Source: JAGLTN01 sp023135255
GTDB taxonomy: Bacteria; Planctomycetota; Phycisphaerae; Sedimentisphaerales; Anaerobacaceae
Assembly (NCBI GenBank): GCA_030639495.1
Contig: DAOWCP010000092.1
Coordinates: forward strand, 1 to 8,664
Reading direction: 5' to 3'
DNA length: 8,664 nucleotides
In this document: in pieces, positions 1-5,942 of the stretch
How positions within the stretch are numbered: the first letter of the stretch is position 1
Layout of the letters: each line of letters begins with the position of its first letter
Notes under the pieces: generated by a model
Databases searched by the model: none
Told to the model about the DNA's origin: nothing
What the model saw: only the letters and a program-made list of their open reading frames with translations
Made by a program: the position numbers and the translations under genes

Positions 1-158
1 AAAATCCCATGATTACCATTGCCGGAAGAATCTATCGCCTGGGAGGCTGACAAATCGTCAAATTTCCACCACCCGATAAGATTCGGATCTGCTGCTGCAA
101 TTGCTGTGAAATTGATAAGACACACCAATACCAGCAATAACATCACCCTGTTTTTCAT
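1..158 (-). CDS. LamG-domain (concanavalin A-like) exported protein, N-terminal fragment
   Basis: The minus strand encodes 52 residues from ATG at 158-156 before the window ends, so the C-terminal part is missing. Residues 1-23 form a typical signal peptide: MKNR, a hydrophobic run of about 15 residues, then small residues ending near AIAAA|D. The mature start reads NLIGWWKFDD...AIDSSGNGNHGI, the usual opening strand of LamG/Laminin_G_3 jelly-roll domains, which are very common in exported planctomycete proteins. These domains usually bind glycans or serve as extracellular modules. What follows the domain cannot be known from here. The gene lies downstream of the glycosidase gene on the same strand, but the gap is 238 bp and it has its own promoter, so it is probably a separate transcript. 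A GGGGTTG stretch just upstream of the ATG is a weak ribosome-binding site. Confidence 0.8.
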   Translation of the reverse strand, partial: MKNRVMLLLVLVCLINFTAIAAADPNLIGWWKFDDLSASQAIDSSGNGNHGI

Positions 159-177
159 ATATCAACCCCATATACTG

Positions 178-206
178 AAAAATACTGCAAATAAAAATAC
201 TGCAAA
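178..206 (-). repeat. 14-bp direct repeat in the leader of the LamG gene
   Basis: The plus-strand 14-mer AAAAATACTGCAAA occurs at 178-191 and again at 193-206, a 15-bp period. Shorter relics (ATACTG at 172-177, AAAATAC at 204-210) flank it. It lies between the predicted -10 box (217-222) and the start codon (158), so it would be in the transcribed leader. A repressor operator or an RNA element are possibilities; neither is shown by the sequence. Confidence 0.6.
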
Positions 207-216
207 ATACCTTGAC

Positions 217-245
217 AGTATAACAAATTTACCCCATAAAGTCAA
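217..245 (-). promoter_or_regulatory. Predicted sigma70-type promoter of the LamG gene
   Basis: On the minus strand a -35 box TTGACT (245-240) and a -10 box TATACT (222-217) are separated by exactly 17 bp. Each matches the bacterial housekeeping consensus at five of six positions. Transcription would start near 210 and give a leader of about 50 nt before the ATG at 158. Confidence 0.55.
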
Positions 246-396
246 ATCCCGATAAAACTGCTAGGCTATAAGAATTGCTAATGACAATGGGCATAGACCA
301 CTACCCCCCATGTTGACCACCGATAAACAACGGTTACGATGAAAAATATAAGTTTTAAATGCCGGTATAGCTGTTTATGTATCTCAAAATAGGTTT

Positions 397-2922
397 TTAA
401 TATTTTACAATTTTCCCGGTTTCCAGGATTTGTGACGTATCTGTCGGCTTCAGCAGTACGACGGAGTCGAGGGACAAAAGCTCAGGGGCCGGCAGCCTGC
501 CATCATATTTAAAGGTATCTTCGGGGTTATCTATCGCCCAGAGCCAAACGCTTATATTCGTTGATTTTCCGGAAAGCAGAGCTTCGATATCTATTTTGCT
601 TTTGCCTTTTTGTAAATCAACCTCTACAAAAGTCCAGAATTCACGGTACTCAAGGTGGGTTTCATGCCAATAATTGGAGTTTTTAATTTGAGCGGCAGCG
701 GGTTGGCCATTGATCTTTATATCAGCAATTGGAGTTGCTTTTTCGTCACCTTCAGAGAGGATAAGCAGTTTGGCTTTTGGGGATTTTACCAGGACGTCGG
801 CTTTTAATTTCAACTGATAGGCATGGTTGTTTTCGAGCAGCAGTTTTGCATAATCACTGTTGGGATCAGTTGGTTTCTCCTTAAATATTATTCTCTTGAT
901 CTGCTGATAATTAACCGCTGTTTGTAATTTTTTACCAATACAATTTTTTGCAGGAGGAATATTTTTCAGCTTGTTGTTTTTGGATATCCTAAGAACAACG
1001 GTTTCGTATGGCGCCAGAGGAATATCGAGACAATCGTTGAATTTGATATCTTTGGCGTAAAGTCTGACCTGGGGATAAAGGCTTACGACGGAAAGGTTTT
1101 TAATTTTTTTCGACAAGCTGGTATTCTCATCAAGGCTGATATAATAATGTTGGGGAACTATCCATGGATTTCTGAGCAGGATAAGCCCTTCGTCATTTTT
1201 CCAGTGTGCGTAGCCATAAGGCTGACGAGGCATCTGCGCATCGTTGCTGAATTTCGGCAGCAGGTTTGATTTCCAGGCATCCGGAAGCAGGGGTTGGGTT
1301 TGCTGGAGTATATCGGAATTTTTGCGTGCCCATTTCAGGATGTCACCAAGTTGCGACCAACGGTGGCTGTTCATATATTTTGGGTTTATGTAGAGGGGCA
1401 GGAAACTGTGGCCTCTCATTATAGTTGTTAAGGCATCGTTTAAGAAAGGTTCTTCGGTTTGATGAATTATGCCGAGGACTTCCTGAGCGGCAATGGGGAT
1501 ATTGAGCATCGCTGCGCCCTGGAGGTTGAAATAATCACGTGCGGAGGTATAGCTTTCGCGGTAGATCGGGCATGGAACCCGACCTTGCGGGGCATCTGTG
1601 CCGTAGGTTCCTATTACCGAGTTTACATAGAAGAGCCACCACGGACTCGGGTCCCAACCCATACAGGTTGTTTCGAACCAGATATCAGGAGCTTGCTTTC
1701 GAATGCCCTGGAAGACAGATATCATACCTTGTGCGATTTTTTCATAAGAGAGGTATTCGGGATAGTGGCCGTGGTTTTTATCATTACAAATTAAGCTAAT
1801 GCCGTCAAACTTGATATGACGGACGCCGAAACGTTTTACGATGTCCGAGAGGTTGTTTGTAAATGCCGCCTGGTAATTTTCACCAGCGAGACAACAGCGG
1901 AGATAATCTCTGCCTTTGTGATGAACATGGGTGACTTCATAGCCGTTATCTTCAGCCCATTTATTGTCGAGGCCGCCGTTGTAGTGGCTTGAGGGAGAGA
2001 CCCAGAGACCGAGATTTGCTTTCATCTGTGCGGAGACTTTCCGGATATTATTAAACTCGTCGGGAAATCTTTCTTTGCTGACTTGCCAGATGCTTTTTCT
2101 TTGAGACCAGCCCATATCGAGACAGAAGGTGTCGAAAGAAACGCCGGTACGGTCGTAGAGCTGAGTTTTGAAGGTGTTCATAAGGTCAAGGATGTCGTTT
2201 TCAGTGAATGGTGATGGTGCGGTCCACCAGCTGTTATAATTAAAATGAAGTTTGTGCGGCAGAGGTCTGTGTGCGTTTATGTATTGTTTAAATTTTTGTT
2301 TCTGCCTGCCCGGTTCGGCTATACCGAAGACAGTTTTTTTGGATTCATACCAGATGCCCGGCTTGAGGTCGATGCCGGGGTTATGGCTGATGGTTAGAAT
2401 GTCGTTTTTAATACTGTTGTTTGCAACGGGGAACTCCAGACCAATAAAAAACCCATCTGTAAAAGCAGGATAGCTCTGGAGCCAGCCTTGGTGCATCTCG
2501 ATAATCCGGTCGGCTGTATTTATTTTTTCGAGGATTATCTGTTTTAACAGCATGGTGTCAGGGGCGGCTGTAATGCGGAACTTCGCCCATTTTCTTAGCA
2601 GCGATTCTGATTTGCTGAACTGCAGCAGAAGTTTTACTTCGAGTAATATTTGATCCGAGACTTTTATGAGTGGGTAAGTTAGCTGTACGATTTGACCTGT
2701 GTTCAACTGTCCTTCTATAGCGGTATAACGTATATTTTCTGGTGTTGCGTTTTTTTCGAAGATAAACTGCGGAGCTTTAGTGGAGATTTGCAGGGTTTGG
2801 CCGCTATTGACGATCTCGATGGTATCGCTGCTTTGGTTAAACTTGAAGTGGGTTGCAAAGGCAGGTTGAAAGGAAATATAAATAATAAAGAAGCAAGCCG
2901 CATGTTTGAAACCGAAGTTCAT
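397..2922 (-). CDS. Exported GH36-like alpha-galactosidase (melibiase clan GH-D)
   Basis: This 841-residue protein probably hydrolyses terminal alpha-galactosides, or a related alpha-linked sugar, in the periplasm or outside the cell. Residues 1-23 are a signal peptide ending in AFA|TH. Residues about 25-220 form a beta-rich N-terminal domain. Residues about 225-520 are a (beta/alpha)8 barrel with clan motifs in order: YNSWW 229-233, LDMGW 268-272, GLWVSP 305-310, R338, and KFD 371-373. D373 is the likely nucleophile, C420 may line the active site, and D443 (GTD) is the likely acid/base 70 residues after the nucleophile, a spacing typical of GH36. Residues 520-650 look like the C-terminal beta-sandwich. 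Residues about 660-841 are an extra beta-rich module I cannot name. The usual GH36 Cys-x-x-Gly-Gly-type loop is replaced by CMGWDPSPWW (420-429), so the exact substrate is uncertain. GH27 or GH31 relatives are less likely. No intrinsic terminator is seen after the stop. Confidence 0.8.
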   Translation of the reverse strand: MNFGFKHAACFFIIYISFQPAFATHFKFNQSSDTIEIVNSGQTLQISTKAPQFIFEKNATPENIRYTAIEGQLNTGQIVQLTYPLIKVSDQILLEVKLLLQFSKSESLLRKWAKFRITAAPDTMLLKQIILEKINTADRIIEMHQGWLQSYPAFTDGFFIGLEFPVANNSIKNDILTISHNPGIDLKPGIWYESKKTVFGIAEPGRQKQKFKQYINAHRPLPHKLHFNYNSWWTAPSPFTENDILDLMNTFKTQLYDRTGVSFDTFCLDMGWSQRKSIWQVSKERFPDEFNNIRKVSAQMKANLGLWVSPSSHYNGGLDNKWAEDNGYEVTHVHHKGRDYLRCCLAGENYQAAFTNNLSDIVKRFGVRHIKFDGISLICNDKNHGHYPEYLSYEKIAQGMISVFQGIRKQAPDIWFETTCMGWDPSPWWLFYVNSVIGTYGTDAPQGRVPCPIYRESYTSARDYFNLQGAAMLNIPIAAQEVLGIIHQTEEPFLNDALTTIMRGHSFLPLYINPKYMNSHRWSQLGDILKWARKNSDILQQTQPLLPDAWKSNLLPKFSNDAQMPRQPYGYAHWKNDEGLILLRNPWIVPQHYYISLDENTSLSKKIKNLSVVSLYPQVRLYAKDIKFNDCLDIPLAPYETVVLRISKNNKLKNIPPAKNCIGKKLQTAVNYQQIKRIIFKEKPTDPNSDYAKLLLENNHAYQLKLKADVLVKSPKAKLLILSEGDEKATPIADIKINGQPAAAQIKNSNYWHETHLEYREFWTFVEVDLQKGKSKIDIEALLSGKSTNISVWLWAIDNPEDTFKYDGRLPAPELLSLDSVVLLKPTDTSQILETGKIVKY

Positions 2923-2930
2923 TTGCTTTT

Positions 2931-2935
2931 CTCCT
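2931..2935 (-). promoter_or_regulatory. Shine-Dalgarno site of the glycosidase gene
   Basis: The minus strand has AGGAG followed by 8 nt and then the ATG at 2922. This is a near-ideal site. It fixes the start, which also gives a complete signal peptide. Confidence 0.75.
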
Positions 2936-2977
2936 AAGAGTTCGATTTGTTAATAAAAATATCATAAAAAACCACAG

Positions 2978-3000
2978 GACAGCGATTTTAAGTATTTTAA
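2978..3000 (+). promoter_or_regulatory. Element shared with the symporter promoters
   Basis: The plus strand reads GACAGCGATTTTAAGT followed by ATTTTAA. The minus-strand promoter of the right-hand symporter has GACAGCGATTTAAGT then TATTTA (7737-7717). The left-hand copy has the same with one change, GACTGCGATTTAAGT (5846 downward). Here there is one extra T and no TTGACA at the -35 position. It lies 56 bp from the glycosidase start, in opposite orientation to that gene, and 141 bp upstream of the CBS gene in the same orientation. It may be a regulator site or a chance match. The rest of the 2923-3140 intergenic region shows no convincing promoter by eye. Confidence 0.3.
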
Positions 3001-3140
3001 CGATGTTTCGATATCAAAATCCTGCCCAAGAATTAAAATTATTGCGACAAATTACGGCTTTGGCTGGAAAAATAAAGCATAAAACGCCGATAACATAGTT
3101 GATTGTAGCCTGAATTCGTAAACTTTAGGGTGTTTTATAT

Positions 3141-3869
3141 ATGACCAAGACAAAAAAGAACAAGAGAAAGGTTAGCAAAAACAACCATCAAGGCAGCGGT
3201 CAATCAGCTTTAAAAGATATAACTGAAGATCGCAGCCTGGAAAATCGAGAGATATCCGATGCCATCAGCAAGATAATAAATTCTTCTGTTAATGAGCCTT
3301 TGAGAGGCAGAGACAATGAAACCGGGATGGAAAAATGCAGCAGTGAAGCATTAGAGGAGCTATGCGCAAAAGATATTATGCAGAGAGAGATTTGCTGGTG
3401 CAGCCTGGAGACGAGTGTTAAGCAGGCGATGGAAGAATTCGACCGGTATCAATGCAGCTATATCGCGGTTGGCGAAAATAATAATCTGCACGGTTTTTTG
3501 TCACGCAAAGATCTGCTGGAGGCGAAGAGTCCATATCTTAGACCTGAATTTGCTAAGTGGCGAAGGCCTATCGATTATGCTTCTTTGAAGATAAAGATCA
3601 AATGGCTGATAAAGAATAAGAGCTATGAGATTGTAAACAGCGGCGATTGTCTTAAGAATATTATGCAAAAGATGCTTTGGACAAAGTCAAGATGCGTGGC
3701 TGTGATCGATAAATTCGAGAAGTTCGTTGGGATTATCACCATGGAGGATATATTTGACAATCTGCTTGCTTATAAGCAGAGAGTTTATGATGAACAAAGA
3801 ACAGCAAACGTTAAAAAGGCTGCGAATAATAAAAGAATCATTAAGGCTGTTGCAGAACTGGTGAAGTGA
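3141..3869 (+). CDS. CBS-domain-pair protein, probable adenine-nucleotide sensor
   Basis: A 242-residue cytoplasmic protein without signal peptide or membrane segment. Residues 1-16 are very basic (many Lys/Arg), and residues about 17-72 are polar and probably disordered. Two CBS motifs follow: CBS1 at about 75-128, starting AKDIM, and CBS2 at about 160-210. Both end in the ribose-phosphate-binding pattern Gly-hydrophobic-hydrophobic-[Ser/Thr]-x-x-Asp: S121-D124 in GFLSRKD and T200-D203 in GIITMED. In known CBS pairs this pattern contacts AMP, ADP, ATP or S-adenosylmethionine, so this pair looks able to bind a nucleotide. The two are joined by a 30-residue Lys-rich linker, and a basic tail follows. 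There is no attached enzyme or channel, so its partner is unknown. A TAGGG stretch ten bases before the ATG may be the ribosome-binding site. The gene is divergent from the glycosidase gene and convergent with the symporters. Confidence 0.8.
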   Translation: MTKTKKNKRKVSKNNHQGSGQSALKDITEDRSLENREISDAISKIINSSVNEPLRGRDNETGMEKCSSEALEELCAKDIMQREICWCSLETSVKQAMEEFDRYQCSYIAVGENNNLHGFLSRKDLLEAKSPYLRPEFAKWRRPIDYASLKIKIKWLIKNKSYEIVNSGDCLKNIMQKMLWTKSRCVAVIDKFEKFVGIITMEDIFDNLLAYKQRVYDEQRTANVKKAANNKRIIKAVAELVK

Positions 3870-3999
3870 TAAAATTTGGAAAGTAATATAATACCATTCA
3901 TGGTAATAAATTTCCGCGAATAAATCCATAACTTCTTATCTTTGAGTTAGTTACCCGCGGATAAGGCGAAAAATTTAATAGGGATTGATATAAGAGAAT

Positions 4000-4030
4000 C
4001 CCCCTGAGCGGACAAGGGGCTTTTGATTTT
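4000..4030. terminator. Terminator after the left-hand symporter, probably bidirectional
   Basis: A hairpin with 7-bp arms (4000-4006 CCCCCTG, 4013-4019 CAAGGGG, one G-U pair on the minus transcript) and a 6-nt loop. On the plus strand it is followed by CTTTTGATTTTCTT, a T-rich tail that suits stopping the CBS gene transcript. On the minus strand the tail is poor (ATTCTC). It aligns with the stronger terminator at 5886-5918 and looks like a weakened copy of it. Confidence 0.6.
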
Positions 4031-4049
4031 CTTATAAGTGTAAGTTTTG

Positions 4050-5783
4050 TCAGTCTTTTTTCCCCTTTCGGCTATAGTAGATCATTGCGCCGCCGAGGAT
4101 AAACATCCCTATAACAAGTACAAGATTAACCTTGAAAGCTATCGGCTGATCTTTGATGTAAGGCAGTGTTGCAGCTATTAATAATGATATGAAAATAATT
4201 GAAACGCCGACAATTACAAAAGGTGAAAATACTTTGGTGCCTGGTTCATCTGGCTTATTATCTTCGGGCAGCTGACCGATCGGAACATCGAGTCTTGAAA
4301 GAAAATGTGAGACTCTTTGAAGTTCTTTTTTCCCGGATGGGAAGAGGTATGTAACCACCAACATTGCAATGGTAGTAACAGATACTGTAGCCAATATTAT
4401 TATATTTTCAGATTTGAAGATTTTACCTGCGATGTCTATTTTATCAGGACACAAGAACAATATGAGCAGACCTGTTATTATTCCGGAGAAGAAGCCAACT
4501 ACGGCAGCTTTGTTGTTTGCTCTTTTTGAAAGTATTCCGAACAACATGGGCACTCCAACGGGAGCAGTTGCTACGGAAAACAGTTTCATCATGTTACGAA
4601 AAAGATTGTCTCCTCCGCTGTTTGAGTTATTTTTAAGCATATAGAAAGCAATCCCGATCGCAATAAATCCGACAAAGCAAGTTGCGATTCGACCTACAAA
4701 GACGAGTTCTTTTGGAGATGCATTAGGATGAATAACTCTTTTGTAAATATCGTTTGTCAGTACGCTTGCCGCAGCATTGTAATCACTGCTGAGCATTGAC
4801 ATTGTTGCAGAGAACATCGCTGCGATTATCAGGCCTATCATTCCAATCGGCAACAGTTTCAAACAAAGCAGCGGGTAAATATTCGCAGCATCGGCATCGG
4901 GCATAAAATGTCTTGCTGCCATCGCAGGTATCAACATCAAAGGCGGGCCTATTATTTGAAGAATAACAACGAGAATTATAAGTTTATAAACATCTTTTTC
5001 TTTCGGCACACAATAGTAACGCTGAATAAGACTCCAGTTTACCGCGCCATAGCCTATGAATGTTAACATACTTGCAACTACGATATAGAACCAATCATAT
5101 TCCGGATGAGTAATTTTAAAAAAACCTTCAGGGGCCGTATGGAAAAACGTTGTAAGGCCTCCAGCTTTATTTAAGGCCATCGGAACTAATACAATAATTG
5201 CTGCTGCCATGACTATAAACTGAACAAAATCGGTAACGACAACCGCCCAGAGACCACCCATCATAGTATAAACCAGCATTATCAAACCCGAGAACAGCAT
5301 TGCTTTTACCAGGTCAACGTCAAATGCTTTTGAAACGAACATGCCTATTGCAACGAGTTTCAAGGCATCGTCAATCATACGAACCGGCAGGCCTTGCCAG
5401 GCGAAAATCTGCCTGATACATGGGCTGTACCTGTTTTCGAGATATTCGACTGGGCTGTCGAGTCTCATTCTTCGCCATTTTTGTGCGAACAGTAACATGC
5501 TAAGTATTAAAACCGGAACACCAAACCACCAGATACTAACAGCGACAAGACCATATTTGAAAGCAAGTTCCGAATATGCGATAAAACCGAAAGCACTGAA
5601 GCCGCTCATGTAAAACGAAACACCACTGAGCCACCACGGGATTTTATTATTCCCGCTGAAGTAATCTTTCATGCCCTTCATGTAACGGTAGAAGTACGCA
5701 CCTATGCCGAGCATTAAAACAAAATAACCAACCAGGATGAAATAGTCCGGGCCTGCTAATTTAGCGGTTGCAAGTATCACCAT
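4050..5783 (-). CDS. Sodium:solute symporter (SSS family), left-hand copy
   Basis: A 577-residue inner-membrane transporter with about 14-15 hydrophobic helices and no signal peptide, the usual SSS build with the LeuT fold. The family signature YTMMGGLWAVVVTDFVQF lies at 172-189. D185 matches the Asp on the sodium exit path of Vibrio SGLT. The broken first core helix is at about 50-72 (WWLSG...SAFGFIAY). The eighth core helix, with its sodium-site Ser329, is at 312-345. The residues aligned with the sugar-binding Asn and Gln of Vibrio SGLT are G61 and G66 here, so a hexose substrate should not be assumed. About 80% identical to its neighbour at 5943-7676, without gaps. It has its own promoter and terminator. 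Its ribosome-binding site is weak (GGAA, 12 nt before ATG, where the other copy has GGAG). Confidence 0.92.
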   Translation of the reverse strand: MVILATAKLAGPDYFILVGYFVLMLGIGAYFYRYMKGMKDYFSGNNKIPWWLSGVSFYMSGFSAFGFIAYSELAFKYGLVAVSIWWFGVPVLILSMLLFAQKWRRMRLDSPVEYLENRYSPCIRQIFAWQGLPVRMIDDALKLVAIGMFVSKAFDVDLVKAMLFSGLIMLVYTMMGGLWAVVVTDFVQFIVMAAAIIVLVPMALNKAGGLTTFFHTAPEGFFKITHPEYDWFYIVVASMLTFIGYGAVNWSLIQRYYCVPKEKDVYKLIILVVILQIIGPPLMLIPAMAARHFMPDADAANIYPLLCLKLLPIGMIGLIIAAMFSATMSMLSSDYNAAASVLTNDIYKRVIHPNASPKELVFVGRIATCFVGFIAIGIAFYMLKNNSNSGGDNLFRNMMKLFSVATAPVGVPMLFGILSKRANNKAAVVGFFSGIITGLLILFLCPDKIDIAGKIFKSENIIILATVSVTTIAMLVVTYLFPSGKKELQRVSHFLSRLDVPIGQLPEDNKPDEPGTKVFSPFVIVGVSIIFISLLIAATLPYIKDQPIAFKVNLVLVIGMFILGGAMIYYSRKGKKD

Positions 5784-5825
5784 ATTTTAAGCAGTTTCCA
5801 AATATAGGTTTAAAATATAGTCGTC

Positions 5826-5854
5826 TAAATAACTTAAATCGCAGTCAATGTCAA
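5826..5854 (-). promoter_or_regulatory. Predicted promoter of the left-hand symporter
   Basis: On the minus strand the -35 box TTGACA (5854-5849) and the -10 box TATTTA (5831-5826) are 17 bp apart. The same boxes and spacing occur before the right-hand copy although nearby bases differ, which supports function. A second TTGACT overlaps the spacer at 5848-5843. The leader would be about 35-40 nt. Confidence 0.55.
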
Positions 5855-5885
5855 TGATGCTGACAAGATCGGAAAATAATATAAG

Positions 5886-5918
5886 AAAAAACCCCTTGAG
5901 CGAGGCAAGGGGTTTTTG
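5886..5918. terminator. Strong intrinsic terminator between the two symporters
   Basis: A perfect 12-bp inverted repeat, AAAAACCCCTTG (5887-5898) and CAAGGGGTTTTT (5906-5917), with a 7-nt loop. The A-tract before and T-tract after make it work on both strands. It should end the minus-strand transcript of the right-hand symporter and separate the two copies into two transcripts. Confidence 0.88.
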
Positions 5919-5942
5919 ATTTTCTTACAAGTAGCAATTATA

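Larger units (their letters stand above)
3988..5860 (-). repeat. Tandem duplication, copy A (left-hand symporter cassette)
   Basis: This unit matches 5879-7751. It begins at an ATATAAG shared by both units beside the hairpin and ends at TGTCAATGATGC. Both units are 1873 bp with an 18-bp spacer (5861-5878) between them. Similarity covers promoter, leader, the whole coding frame and terminator. Edges were set by eye from the last clearly shared bases. Confidence 0.8.

Noticed and set aside
212..240. Plus-strand TTGACA-N17-CATAAA, a possible promoter reading rightward
   Set aside because: It overlaps the better minus-strand promoter at 217-245, and no plus-strand gene follows before 3141; the similarity comes from the partly palindromic TTGACAGTATAACAA region.
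19..255. Plus-strand open frame of 78 codons
   Set aside because: It lies antisense to the LamG gene's signal peptide and domain start and has no family features or ribosome-binding site.
315..335. Small inverted repeat ACCG...CGGT as terminator of the glycosidase gene
   Set aside because: The stem is only 4 bp and no T-run follows on the minus strand.
3892..3905. Palindrome TACCATTCATGGTA after the CBS gene as its terminator
   Set aside because: The stem is short and AT-rich and no T-tract follows; the hairpin at 4000-4030 with a T-rich plus-strand tail is a better candidate.
3930..3965. CCGCG-containing partial repeats near 3914 and 3956
   Set aside because: The match is only about 10 of 13 bases and CCGCGG is self-complementary, so it is not convincing as a repeat or attachment site.
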